Part shown: in pieces, positions 38,510 through 50,831 of the stretch
Layout: the number at the start of each line of letters is the position of its first letter
Numbering within the stretch: the stretch's first letter is position 1
NCBI GenBank assembly: GCA_016617855.1
Contig: JAECUM010003682.1
Location: 54,609 to 118,608 of the forward strand
From: Megalonaias nervosa
Lineage: Eukaryota; Mollusca; Bivalvia; Unionida; Unionidae
Reading direction: 5' to 3'
DNA: 64,000 nt
The notes under the pieces: generated by a model
Told to the model about the DNA's origin: nothing
Databases searched by the model: none
Seen by the model: only the letters and a program-made list of their open reading frames with translations
Position numbers and translations under genes: made by a program

Positions 38510-39960
38510 TTATAGATTGTGAATCCTAGGTTGTCTTCACCTGGTGCTGTTGGTTTCTTGTTTTGTAGGGCCCTTTTCCATTCATGTATTGTGAAGTAGT
38601 CGTTTAGGGGAGAGTTGTAGCTGGTGTCTTCTGTGCTTTGGTCAGTAAATAGGTGTGGATATTTATCCTCCAAAAGTTGTCTTTGCGTCATAAAGGTTTG
38701 TGTGTGATTTAGATTGCTACTGGCGTGGGCAAATTGTTGTGCTAGTTTTTCCGCTCGTTCCTGATTTGTTTTTGTTCCCGTTAATTTTGGTGTTGGTTTA
38801 GTGGCGTTCCCTCTGATTGCTTTGATTTTTGCCCATACCTCTTTGGATTTAGTACGATGGGATAGTTTGGAGCAGTAACCGCTCCAGGATTTTTGTTTAG
38901 CCTCTCGGAGGATTGCTTTTACGGTGGTTTCCTGTTGTTTGTGTGTGTCTAGGTCTTTAGATAGTTTGGTGCGTTTGAATCGATTAAGGGCCCTTTTTGT
39001 CTCCTGTATTGCTTTCTTGCATTCGTCTGTCAACCAGAATACATGGCCTTTATTTGTTTTTCCACTTGTGTTAGGTATAGTTTCTTGTGCCGCTGCGTTG
39101 ATGGTTTCTGTTATGTTGTTATAGTAGTTGGTAGTGTCTGTGCTTCTTAGGTCTTCGAAGTGTTTATTGCTGAGTATGGCTTGGAATTGGTTCCAGTCTG
39201 CTTGGTCTATTTTCCATTTTTGTGGGATTTGTTGTTGATCTCTTGGGGGCTGTATATGTATGGTCGTTTGTATTGGGAAGTGGTCGTTCCCCATGGTACT
39301 TTGATGTAGTACCTCCAACTCAGTAATTTGTGCTATAGTTGGTGTTACTAGTGTGAGGTCCAGTGTTGTAAGCTTTCCAGTTGCTGTATCTATTCTTGTA
39401 GGTGTTCCTGTATTTAGTATGATTAGGTGATTGTTCCTTGCGTATTTTTCCATCTTTTTTCCCCTGATATCCGTGTGTTTCCCTCCCCATTCTATGTTGT
39501 GCGCGTTAAAATCTCCGCAGATAATGCTGTTCTTGGTTCTGTGTTGTAAGATTTGTTGAAGGTTGTGTGTGGAGTTCGTGGTGTGGGTAGTTGGGTCGTA
39601 GATGTTGTATATGTTGATGTGTCTATTTCCTATTTTGATTTGTATCCCTTGGTATTCTATATGATTGTTTTCTGTGTTGGCATCAATTATAAGTTCGGAT
39701 ACTTCCGGGATTGAGTTGTGTATGTATGTTGCTAGGCCTCCTCCTCGGTATCCGTGTGGTCTGTGTTTGTAGTAGGTGGTTTCGTATTCTTTGATTTTTG
39801 GTATTTTGGTGGTGGTTATCGGTAGCATTGTTTCCTGTAGGCAGATTATGTCGGGTTTGTTGTCGGTGTCGTTTATTGTTGCTACTAATTCTGCGTGGTT
39901 TGCATACAGCCCTCTGCAGTTCCATTGACATATGATTAGCGTTGATTTTTGTTTTCATTC
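38510..39960 (-). pseudogene. LINE copy 1 ORF2, APE endonuclease and linker
   Basis: A long open minus-strand frame (38,482-39,828, its last codons running into the LTR) plus a frame-shifted start. Endonuclease motifs: NCRGL (about 39,920), DIICLQET with the catalytic Glu, YRGGGLATYIHNSI, CGDFNAHNIEWGG, TLDLTLVTP and GNDHFPI with the final Asp-His pair. After this comes a basic helical linker (KAIQETKRALNRFKR) ending in TAPGEDNLG just before RT. It nicks the target DNA to prime insertion. The gypsy element entered right after the linker. Confidence 0.87.
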
Positions 39961-41161
39961 TTTTTTGTTAGGGCTTTTATCTGCAACTGTCTGATGTTGT
40001 ATGTGTCTGTGTTTTGTTGGCTTGGCTTTGATGGCTTTTGTTTTGGTTCACTGTTGTGGAGTTTATAGGGTGTGGTTTGATTGTAACTTGAATTCCTGCA
40101 ATTTTGAGTGATATTTTGGTATTGGGGCATCTGGATTTTTGTGTAGCACATTATGATGATGTACTTGGTTCGTGGTCGTATTCTTTTAAAGTTATCGTCC
40201 TGGTGTTGTCTTAGTGTTGATGCAAGGGTTTTGGTCTGTATTTTCATGAAATTGTCGTTTTGGCTGGTAATATATAGCGTCAAGTAAGCAGGATGATGTT
40301 GGTGTTGTTTTGTCTTTCTATTGTTGTTTTGATCATCCATGTTGTTGTTGTTGGCGTTGTATGGGTTGGCTGTATTGGTGTTGCCTCTGTTTGTCTGATC
40401 TCGTTCAGTGGTCTTGATTATTCTCTTGATCTTGGGTACTCCTTTGAGTGGATGTTTGCCTTTGGGTGTTGTGGCGTGTTCTTCATATATTGCTGTAGGT
40501 CGGTACTCCGGGTTGTTATGTTTTGGTCTTGTTTGTTGTAGTTGTCCATCTCCACTATGGGTTTCAGTTTTTCCCTGTTTCTGTTTTTGTGCAGTGTGTT
40601 TGGAGGGTCCTGCCTTTTGACTGTTGTGTATGGTGGTTTTTCTTCTCTTGTTATCCGTCGGTGCTATTTCTTTTGTTGTTGTGTTCGCTGCTTTCCTCTT
40701 TTGGGGTTTTGATGCTAGGGTGGTTGTCGTTGTTGTTGTTGCTCTTGTTGTTTCTGTTTGTTTCTTAGTTGAAGGTATGGTTATGGAAAGATGTTGATTT
40801 TGTTTGTTATCCTTTTCCTGGGTTTTGTGATATTGTCCCTTTGCTGTATCTGTTGTTTGGATGGTGTTGGGTGTTGTCGTAATTATTTTTGTTCTTTTGA
40901 TTTTGGATTTTCCTTTGAGTGGATGTTTCCCCTTTGGTGTCATGGCGTGATCTTCGTAGTCTAGTGTATCCTGGTAGATGATATTCGTTATTCTTTGTTG
41001 TTGTGGTTGAGTTTGTTGTAGTTGTTGGAATGGTTGGAGTAGGTCGTCTTCGTTTTCAAGTAGGGCTTTATTTATGTTTTCCAGTTCTATTGGTATGGTA
41101 AATTTGGTAAATTTGGATGGTCCTGCTTCTTGGCTGATGTTGTTGTTGAATTTTCTTTTGC

Positions 41162-41197
<36 letters not shown>

Positions 41198-42344
41198 AGT
41201 AGTCTTTGGTGTTGTTGATGATGGTTGTCTTTCGTTTCCAGGTTCCTGCTGCAGTGGTATACCAATTTATGGTTTTGTCTGTTTTCCTCCCTGTGTTCTC
41301 TTTTGTAATGGTTTTTGTTGTTGTTGTTGTTGTTGATTGTGCTTGGTTGTTTTCCTTGTCTGTTGTTTGGATGGTATTGGGTGTTGTCATTATTATTGTT
41401 GTTTTCTTGATTTTGGTTTTCCTTTGAGTGGATATTTCCCTTTAGGTGTCCTGGCTTGGTCTTCGTAGTCAAGTGTGTTCTGGATGGTGATATTTGTTTG
41501 TTTTTGTCGTTTTGATTGTGTTTGTTGTAGTTGTTGGGATGAGTGTGGTAGAACTTTTTTGCTTTCAAGCAGGTCTTTCTTTATGTTTTTCATTTGTATT
41601 GTTGTGCTAACTTTGGAGGGTCCTGCTTCTTGGCTTTTGTTGTTGGTGAGTTTTCTTTTTCTGTTGTTGTTGTTGTTGTTGTGTTTAGTGGTATTGTTGT
41701 TGGTTATCTTTCGTTTCCAGATTCCTGCTTCTGTTTTATACATATTTATGTTTGTGTCTGTTTTTTCCTTTGTGTTCTATGTTATGTTAGTTTTTGTTTT
41801 CTTGTGTGGTGTCCATTATTTCTGTTTCTCAGTTGTGGTATTGTTGTTCTCTGCATTTTTTGGTTTCACTTGTTGTTGGTGTTGTTGTTGTGGTGGTGGT
41901 TTCTTTGTCATTCTTTTGTGTTGATGGCTGTGGTACTTGTGTTGGCTTTTGTCCTGTTTCTTGTTGATTTGTTGAGTTGGTTTCCTCTTGTATTTGTATT
42001 TGTATTGGTTTCCGCATTTTTATTGCTTGTATTTCTTTCGTTGCTTCCTCAAGGTTTGTAATTGGTGCTTTTACCAATGTGATGGTTTGTTTGATGTATC
42101 TTTCTGCCGTTCCAGTTAAGATTGTTTTGGTGATTTGCCTTGTTGTTAACGTGGAGCGATATGTTCCTATTTTGATACTTCTGGGTGTGTTTAGAGTCCT
42201 TGCTGTGGTGGTGGTGTGGTCGTTTATTTCCTGGGTTTCTTTGTGGTTGTTTTTTCGCATTTTATTGACGAGTTTGCTGAGTTTACAGGCGTCCCTTCCA
42301 TTTCTATTCTGGAGTTTCACTTTGTTGCTTGGTCTTTGTTCCAT
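39936..42344 (-). pseudogene. LINE copy 1 ORF1 (gag-like), Asn/Gln/Thr-rich and broken
   Basis: The N-terminus MEQRPSNKVKLQNRNGRDACKL at 42,344 is shared with LINE copy 2 (56,885). After about 110 residues it becomes low-complexity (TTTTTTTPTT, NNNNNNNNNN coded by (TTG)n at 41,160-41,197), with repeated GKHPLKGKSKIK units. No CCHC knuckle is seen in the readable parts. Several frames are needed. The repeated blocks with PSK, HTPKGKYPLKG and TIQTTD suggest internal duplication. Confidence 0.7.
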
Positions 42345-42830
42345 GTTGTATTGTTTGTCTTGAGTCCCTTTTTTTGTCTTTCCTGTCTTATCTGTTAAGT
42401 GTGTGTATTTACTGATGTTTTCTGCTGGTATTGTACCGGGTTGCTTGTAATAATAGGTTATGCTGTTGGGGTAGATAATTCTATGTGTACATGGTTAGGT
42501 TAGTTAAATAATATCATATACACGCTCAATGGTCGAATTCATTATATATTTGTTTGTTTATTAATGTGTTTTTTGTTTTTACTAATAATATTTTCCTTGT
42601 TTGCGTTTGTAGGTCAGGTTTGTTCTGTTCTTAGCTTTGTTTGAATTTGATATTGCTCTAATCTTATTTTTTGTTGGTCTAATTTATTATGTTCCTAGCT
42701 GTGTTTTAATCTGGTTTTGTGATATGCTTAGTATTTTGCTATTGGTCGTAGTGCGCGTTCCATGTGTATTTGAAATAGGAAGCTGTTTTTATTGCTATGT
42801 ATAATTAGTGTGATATAAATATTTATATTG
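42345..42830. other. LINE copy 1 5' flank
   Basis: AT-rich sequence with no frame. The stretch near 42,400-42,500 matches the position just upstream of ORF1 in LINE copy 2 (56,900-57,050; shared word TCTATGTGTAC). Confidence 0.45.
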
Positions 42831-44662
42831 TGTGGTAAACCCCTCCTTAACTTATTTGTGGCGGGTTTACTGGTTTTGGCTTTTGTATCTATAGGTGATC
42901 GCCAACGGTGAAATTTGCCCGGTTTCGAGTAAGGTCAATACAAAGTATGACTTACGGGTGGAATAAATAGATAATCTGAGCTAATAAATAGAACAGAATA
43001 ACACGAGCCCCCGTTGCAAATAAAGACAAAATTTAATCAAATTTCAAAAACAATAAAATTTCACAAGCAGATGATATAAACGTTACAATTCGAAAGATAC
43101 CCTTCTTTCTTTTTGAATCAAACTAATTAAGGAATTTCAAAATGCAAATAAGATTATAAAAATAGCCGATTCTGTTTACGATAGAATCAAATCATCATTT
43201 AACCGAGTGAGAAATCGAATAACACTGCCTTGCATCGATTCATAACCTGGTGTTCGATTCCGTCCAAAAGGTCCACTCAGACTGTACTTCTGGCTCCTTC
43301 GCGCCGGTAAGTCTTTTTCGCTCTTCTTCCCTTTTTCCAAAATTCTTGGTATCTCGCCTTTTTCCCTTTTTGGCTTTCCACTCTGTTTCGGTTGTAAAAC
43401 GTTTCTCTTCCCGAAACTATCTCACCTTGTAAAAATATAAAGAAAAGCAACCTAAATCTTCCGTCACATTATACGGGAATAAATTATTAGTCTCACCCCT
43501 CGAGGTCAGATGTAATTCTATCGGATTCAAACAGACGTCGATGGCTATCTAGACTAATTGGTCATAACAGAACATACAACCTAGTTCCACAGACTAATGG
43601 TCTGCTAATTGCCATTTACACCACACCGAGACATTAATTCCTTACTAGTCTCATTACACGAGAATGAATGAAATTCCTTACCCTACGTTAGTGTTGCAAA
43701 TACACATAATAAACTCGTTCGGATAATTTCCACGGCTTCCCGTAATATCTACATTCCAACAATTCGTCAATGTATATAAATAAACAATATCATTGTACGA
43801 GTTCAGATAAATGAACTCAACACAGTTATGCTAGATACATAATTCTCTATATAGAATAAGCATGAAATTCTGGATACATAATTCCCTACAATAATCGAGA
43901 CTATAACTTAGCGAGCCGTCAATGTACATATAAAGAAAAATATCATTGTGCGGACTCAGATAAACAAGCTCAACACAAGTATACCATATCAAGAAAATTG
44001 ATCTACGATTCAAACAAATAAACCCCTGCAAATACATGCAGATACAAGCAATTAAATCAAACAAGTCATCATAGTAGTATCAACTAATTTACATGAGATT
44101 ATGCACATACCTTGTGTTTCAAGCTTTTGGTGTCTGTCAATTCTCCAGACAATCGTTTCCCCCTTGGATGATTTTTCACGAAAGATTTACTCATTACATT
44201 TCTTGGAGCCCTCTGTTCTTGTTCTTTTCTCTTGTAGAAAAGTGCAGACTGAGTTGCAAATTCCACTACTGCACCTTTAAACTGATAGTTTTTCGTGTGA
44301 AACCACGCCCCCTTCCACAGCGTAACCAATCAGAATGACATAAAATTCCCGCCTCACTAACATCGAAACACTGCACTACGTCTGACAACAAATGACTACC
44401 AACTGTTTTCTGGTCAATGTCCCAACTGTCAGCTTCCATACAAACCAGGAATTGAACTCGGTTCCGGAAGTTTAAACAAACTAAGCCTTTAATTATATAT
44501 CGATAACTCCTGACTTTGGCTGAACCAATCCGTACATTATGGCTTTTCAATGGCGGCCATTCCCCATAAATCTAGTTAATCGTACATGTGTCTAGCTAAA
44601 TGTTGCCTACAGAGATTAACAATAACAAAACAGATATCGACCTAAAAATTTGTTCTGTTACA
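42831..44662. mobile_element. Solo LTR, 1.83 kb, with TATTG target duplication
   Basis: Termini are TGTGGTAAACCCC and TTCTGTTACA (TG...CA). The flanking TATTG is duplicated exactly at 42,826-42,830 and 44,663-44,667. No coding region is inside and no second LTR is near, so internal recombination removed the rest. The base composition is less G/T-biased than the surroundings. The two sides (AT-rich sequence ending TTTATATTG and TATTGTTTATAGG) rejoin to a continuous block. Strand of the parent element not decided. Confidence 0.75.
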
Positions 44663-45979
44663 TATTGTTTATAGGTAATTTGTGGTTTTTATTATTTTAT
44701 ATTTTTATATTTATTCGTTTTGCATTTCTTTTTTGTTTTGTTTACTTTTGTATGTCGACTTTGATCTGCCCCAAGCTTTGTTTTTGGTTTGTTTTTGTGT
44801 TATTTGTAGTGGTTGTTTTCGGATCGAGTGAGATAGTTGTGTATTTGGGTTATGAAGTTTACCAATGCTTGGTACAGTTAGTGTTATGTAAATATTTATG
44901 TTGTTTATAATTATTAAGTGGTTCCTATTATTTGTTTATAGTTGTTTATATATTAAGGTACTTTTGCTTATTTTGTATTGAATAGTGGTTTATTAGTTGT
45001 TATCGGGGTTTTTGTTTATAAATAGTCTTGTTTATTCGATCGTTGTTTTCAAATTTTTGTTCCTAATAGAGGGTATGCTTCGTTAATTGTAGGAGCGCTT
45101 TACAGTTTGCTAGTCGTTATTTAAGCTTGATTGTTTTGTGTGAGCGGTTCTGATTGGTTGTTAGGTTAGGCACTTGCCTTCTGTGTTTTATTGTTTTGGT
45201 TCTATACCACAGCAATGGAATAGTGTTAAATCGCTATGCGCTCTTGTTACAGGTTGGTATGCTATGGATAGTTAAATTGTGGTTGTAAGGTCGAAGTTGA
45301 TTGGTTGGTTGTTAAGCGTTCTTTGTATTGAGAATTTTTGTTTGGGCTGGTGAAGTGTTTTTTGATTTGTTAATAGCCTTTTGGTAAAGGTAAAGTTTTA
45401 GATGTTCTGTGATACAAACAAACGAATCTGTTGCGTGTGTGTTTTTATTGTGGTATTCGGTTATTAGTGGAAATGGGCTAGTATTGTTAAATGGTACTAA
45501 TTTGTTATTTCCTAGATGGATTTTCTGGGAAGGTTAATAGTCGTATTGGTAGAGGGATTATGGATTTGTTGGAGTTATTAATTATTGTTAGTTGTGTGTT
45601 AGTTTAATATGGGATATTTATTTCCTTTACCTTACTGGAGTTAGTGGAAGTACAGTCAGTGTATGTCCAGTATCGGGTTACTACGGTCAGTGGCCGGTCA
45701 AGATTCCTTTGTTCTTAGGGTGGAGGAAGGTTCCCTGCTGCGGCTGCTGCCGATTTTCTGGTTAGTCTGCTATTATTTACAGTTGGATATCTCAATTTGT
45801 CTGGATTTGGTCCCGAATTTTGTAGATTTGTTAGTTCTGTCGTATTTTTCTGTTCTGTTGTAGAATACAATTGTTAATATTACTACTTTTGGCGATTTTT
45901 CTGCGAGGCGTGCAATACGTCTGATTTCAATGGCTGCTGGAACAAATTTTTGAGTCGTACTATTTGACTGAGAAGGATT
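44663..45979. repeat. AT-rich block, shared with 57,060-58,930
   Basis: It shares long stretches with the block after LINE copy 2, for example TGTTTATAATTATTAAGTGG-like, GAGCGCTTTACAGTTTG, TGAGCGGTTCTGATTGGTTG, TCGCTATGCGCTCTTGTTAC and CAGTCAGTGTATGTCCAGTA. No coding potential. It lies 5' of LINE copy 1 (minus strand), so it may be LINE 5' leader or a separate repeat. Confidence 0.6.
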
Positions 45980-47160
45980 AATGTCGCCTTTTGCACTCTG
46001 TGCTTTCGCGATTGGTTGTGGCCCCAGGCTAGGCGACAGTCCCCTTAAGGGGGCGCTTGGCCACGAGCTGGGCCTTTCCGCTGGTGCCTTGTTATCCAAG
46101 GTATGAGAATGGTGCCATCCCCATCGTTCCAAAACCCCAGACCCAGCAGCAGATCTCCCACCGCGGCCCCAGCCCCAGTCCCACCCCACCCGCCAAAGAG
46201 CGAGCCCACCCCACCAAACACCCCAGCTAGCCCCCCGAGCATTCCGTTCAGGCAGATTCCTTCCCTGGTGGATAATGGCTCCTGTAGAAGGCCAAAAGCG
46301 CCGCCGCAAGTTTCCAAGACTCCCAGAAGGCACCATCGATCCCATTTCCGCTTGCCACACTTCCATGGAGTGGCTGGGTAGGACTTTTGGTCAATTATTT
46401 CCAGTTTTTCTTGTGGATGTTCCTATGCCAACCTTGTGTGAACCACCTGTGCAACTGGTCGAATTGTGAGGAGTTATGATTTTAGAATATGTATTTGTTT
46501 TGGAATTTTGTGTACTTGGCGTACTTTTGTGAAAGTCTAAAGTTTGCCAATCAGCATAATGTGAGCCATCCTAACTGATGTTAACTCCGCTTACTAAGTT
46601 TGGTTGTAATTTTGCCCCGCACTTCCGAAAGGATCATGATTGGTTATGGAGTGTTGTCTTCGAATGCCGAATGAAGACTTTTGGTTTGTGTGGGATTGCC
46701 CACTCCCCCCAGCTACCACTCGAGGTCGGGTTTTTGGTGGGAAGTCTTTTATTAACCGTGGAGTGTTAACATCAGGATCCCACCCGGGCAGTTGCTAGTA
46801 TGTTTTCCCTAGCGCCTGTTTTAGGCTCGCCTCATTTCGGACGATTTTGCCATGGGGAGAGTGCGTTCGGTGACCATTTCGGGTGGGGACTACAATAGCT
46901 CCTTCTTGCGAGGATTAATTGTAACTCGATATGGTTGTGCCACGCTTGTCCGGAAGGGGTTTGTGGTGCAGCAGGTAGAGCCACCTGGACTTCCCCTTGC
47001 CTTTGTATTTGTCTGATCGCTTGTCGGAGGGGGGAGGGGTATGGAACAGCAGGTGGGGCTTCCTGGACTGTTCCTTGCCTTTGATGCTTGACCGTTCCAA
47101 AGAAAAAGAAGGTAGGATATAAACACCTATATACTGGGGTCATTGTGGGAAATCTTTGTA
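45980..47160. repeat. GC-rich composite module M1
   Basis: It has the head TTTTGCACTCTGTGCTTTCG, a GC-rich block (46,100-46,460) ending in a plus-strand reading PMPTLCEPPVQLVEL, the GTACTTGGCGTACTTTTGTG block (46,512), the CATCAGGATCCCACCCGGG block (46,770), the TACAAT/ATTGTA hairpin (46,891-46,923), and about two minisatellite units. Confidence 0.65.
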
Positions 47161-47194
47161 GTATTATTTGGCTGACTGACTGACTGACTGATGG

Positions 47195-49500
47195 ATTATA
47201 GTCGCATATGCACTCTGTGCTTTCGCGACTGGTTATAGCCCTAGGCTGGGCCCTCGGAGGTGTGGGTATGGTGCCACCACTGCCTCTCGGAGCCCTAGGC
47301 TGGGCCCTCCAAGGTGTGAGTATGGTGCCCTCACGGCCTCCTGAAGGTATGTGTATGGTGCCATCATAACCCCCTAGTTTGCGTCTACATCACAGCACCC
47401 ATCATGAGTCCGGCAGCGAGGAAAGTCGGAAAGGAACCCGGAAGGCAGCAGCACAAAACTCCACAGCAACGCCCCGGAGACAACTCCGCAGAGCACCCCC
47501 AAACCGACAACCGCGCGCCCCGGCCCAACGCCCAGGCCGGTTTTTTGGTCAAATCTCGTCCAGTTTTGCTAGTGGACAGCCCTATGCCAATGCAGTCACC
47601 TGTGCAATTGTACAAGCGTTAAGTGTTGTGAATTTTGAATAAATCGGTGAATTTGAATTTTGTGTAGTAAGTGTACTTGTGCGTTTGCCGAAAAATATTT
47701 CCAATTTTTGTTGGGGGTGAACCCTCCCATACACTTTATCCGTACTCAGTAATTTGTGGTTGTGTTTTTTTGGACGGTGGATCTAAAGGATCATGTTTGT
47801 TTTGTTTTTTGGTCTTCATGGATAGAAGACGCTTGGTTTTGAAAGGGAAAAGGGGCCCCCTTTCCTCAACCTCCACATTTGGTCCCATGATCAGGTTCTT
47901 GGTGGGGAATCTGTATAGTCAGCGTTGGCTTGCCGCTATCAGGATTCCACCCGGGTTTGTGCTTGTATGTATTCCCTAGCCCCTGCTTTATGCCCGTTCT
48001 CGCTTGTCTTGTGGGTAGGTGTGAGGGAAGGGGCGTTTGTCCATTTCGAGTGAGAACTACAATATCTCTTTCTTACGAGGAGTAATTGTATCTCGATCTG
48101 GATATATTTTGCTTGTCCGGAAGGGGTTTGCGGAGTAGCAGATAGAGCTTCCTGGACTGCCCCTTGCTTTGATGCTTGTCGGGTTTTATTTCGTTTGTCC
48201 GGAAGGGAAGGGGTTTGTGGGGCGGCAGGTAGAGCTTCCTGGACTGCCCCTTGGCCTTGATGTTTGTCTGGTTTTGTTTTGCTTGTCCGGAAGGGAGTTG
48301 GTGGCATCGCTTCTTGGATTTCCCCTGGCCTTGCCTTGGTGCTTGTCCGGTCTTGCTTCGCTTGTCCGAACAGGTAGATCTTCCTGGACTGCCCTTTGCT
48401 TTCAGGAGTTAGTGGGATTGGTGGCAGTGCAGTCAGTGTATGTCCTGTATCGGGTTACTGCGGTCTTGTTCCGAGGGCGGGAGATGACACCCTGCTGCGA
48501 GTCCTGAATTGCACCTTGCCTTGATGCTTGTCTGGATATGTTTCGCTTGTCCGGAAGTGAGGGCGTTTGTGGAGCAGCAGGTAGAGCTTCCTGAACTGCC
48601 CTTTACTGTGATGTTTGTCCGGTTTTTGTTTTGCTTGTCCGAGAGGGGAGGGGTTTGTGGAGCAGCAGGTAGAGCTTCCTGGACTGCCCCTTGCTTTGAT
48701 GTTTGTCCGATTTTGTGACGCTTGTCCGAGAGGGTTTGTCCGATTTTGTGACGCTTGTCCGAGAGAGAAGGGGTTTGTGGGGCAGCAGGTAGAGCTTCCT
48801 GGACTGCCCCTTGCTTTGATGCTTGTCTGGTTTTGTTTTCGCCTGCCCGGGAGTGTAGTAATTTGTAGAGCTGCTGGTGGTAGAACTTCCTGGGCTGGCC
48901 CTTGCCTTAATTTTTGTCTGGTATTGTTTCGCTTGTCCGGAAAGGAGGGAGGATCCTGGATTACCTCTTGTCTTGATGCTTGTCCGGTCTTGCCTCGCTT
49001 GGCCGAGAGGAAAGGGTTTTGTGGGTCAGCAGGTAGATTTCTTTGTTCCGATGGCGGAGGATGGCTCCCTGCTGCGTTTGCCGCCGCCCTTCTTGTCATT
49101 CTTCGCTATTTATGTCTGATCTCAATGGCTGCTGAGGCTGTGTGCAGAGCTTCCTGGATTGCACCTTGCCTTGATGTTTGTTTGGTTATGTTTCGCTTGT
49201 CCGGACGGGAGAGGGTTTTAGTGAAGCGGCAGGTACAGCCTCCTGGACTGCCCCTTTGTTTTGATGTTTGTCCGGTTTTTTGTTTTGCTTGTCCGAAAGG
49301 GGAGGGGTTTGTGAAGCAGCAGGTAGAGCTTCCTGGACTGCCCCTTGCTTTGATGCTTGTCCGTTTTTGTATCGCTTGTCCGAGAGGGAAGGGGTTTGTG
49401 GGGCAGCAGGTAGAGCTTCCTGGACTGCCCCTTGCTTTGATGTTTGTCCGATTCGAGATAGAGAGAGAGAGAAATTTTTAGAGGAGGAGTGATAGTAAGA
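47195..49500. repeat. GC-rich composite module M2 with long minisatellite
   Basis: It begins TTATAGTCGCATATGCACTC, carries the GC-rich block (47,380-47,620), the GTACTTGTGCGTTTGCC block, the CACCCGGGTTTGTGCTTG block (47,950), the hairpin at 48,058-48,090, and then roughly fourteen degenerate 75-90 bp units (48,110-49,460) built on GCTTGTCCGGAAGGG, GGGGCAGCAGGTAGAGCTTC and CTGGACTGCCCCTTGCTTTG. All frames through it are repeat artefacts. Confidence 0.7.
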
Positions 49501-50108
49501 CATTTGCAATAAATAAAATAAATAAATAAGATTAGTCTATAAAAGAAAGAGGAAAATAAATAAATGGAATTTATATAAAGATAATAATTTTTAAATTTTA
49601 TTTTTTAAAATTTTTTTTATTTTTTTTGTGCCGGGCCCATGGTGAAAAATCTTGACTCTGCACTGGCTTGCCGAAATCCGGGTTCCGCCCAGGTATCCGC
49701 TAGTGTATTTTCCCTAGCACCTGTGTAATGGTCTCAGCATCCTTTAAAGAATATGAAGTAATACAAATAAATAAATAAGTAAATAAATAAATAAATAAAT
49801 AGGTGAATACGTATATAGATTGAATATAAGTAATATCTGTAGTATATGTGTCCGGGCCTTGGTGGGAGGCCTGTTTGCAATGCTGGTTTGTCGTTGTCTG
49901 GATCCGACCAAGGTATTTGCTGGTCTATTTACCCTAGCTCCTGTTTAAAATGTTTGGTCTGCACTCGGTGATTCCCTGTTGTTGTATATGTGTTCCCCTT
50001 TGTTCTGTCCGTAGTTGCCCATTTTGCGTCAAGGTTTATATGGGTTAGTGTTCATGCTTGGGGTGTTTTTGGTTGTAGTAGAAAAAGAAGTGATATAATA
50101 ATAATAAT

Positions 50109-50168
<60 letters not shown>

Positions 50169-50830
50169 AAAAAAAAAATTTCCCCCCCTCCACCTCTTCC
50201 CCCCTTATAATGGTAAGACCATGCTTTTAGTTGGGTATGGTCGGTTCATGCTGTATGGTCATGCCTAGGGATTGTAAATGGGTTTGGTGATTTCATGCCA
50301 GTGTGCGATATGTTTGTTGGTTTTTATGTTCAATGATTATGTGTTTATGTTTTGATGTTATATGCTCACCTATCTGGGGTTTGACTAATTTAGCAGGATT
50401 TTCGCATGATGTTGCCGTATGTTTGTTGGTTTTAATGTTTAATGATTATGTTTTGATGATATATGCTTACCTACCTAGCCTTCAATGATTATGTGTTTAT
50501 GTTTTGATGTTATATGCTTACCTACCTGGAGTTTGACTAATTTAGAAGGATTTTCGCATGATGTTGCTGTATGTTTGTTGGTTTTTATGTTTAATGAATA
50601 TGTTTTGATTATATATGCTTACCTACCTAGCCTTCGGATAACTTAAAAGGATACAGTTGTTCTGTTGCGTTTTTTTTTTTTTGTCGCTTTTATTTGGCTT
50701 TTGTTTTGGTCTGGCTTCCGGTCATAGTCTGTTTGTATTTGGTTTGGTCAGTCGGTTTGTCTGTTGTTTTGGTTGTTTTTGTCTTGTTGTCTGTCCGCTT
50801 GTTAGTTGACTTGGTCGTTTTTGCCCTGTG
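49501..50830 (-). mobile_element. LINE copy 2, 3' untranslated region and microsatellites
   Basis: AAATA-type simple repeats (49,505-49,560; 49,755-49,800), two CTAGCACCTGTTTAA-type blocks, and an (ATA)n(AT)n tract (50,095-50,165), then CATGCTTTTAGTTGGG and GGTTCATGCTGTATGG as in LINE copy 1. Three TATGTTTGTTGGTTTT units repeat at 50,300-50,600. Confidence 0.6.
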
Positions 50831-50831
50831 G

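Noticed and set aside
40293..42398. Val/Phe/Cys-rich plus-strand frames opposite LINE ORF1
   Set aside because: They are the complement of an Asn/Gln/Thr-rich minus-strand gene and repeat identically at LINE copy 2.
46045..46381. Pro-rich and Gly-rich frames of module M1
   Set aside because: GC-rich low complexity read on both strands; upstream parts are not conserved in frame between modules.
48100..49480. Long plus- and minus-strand frames in the minisatellite (up to 288 codons)
   Set aside because: They are produced by repeat units lacking stops in several frames at once.
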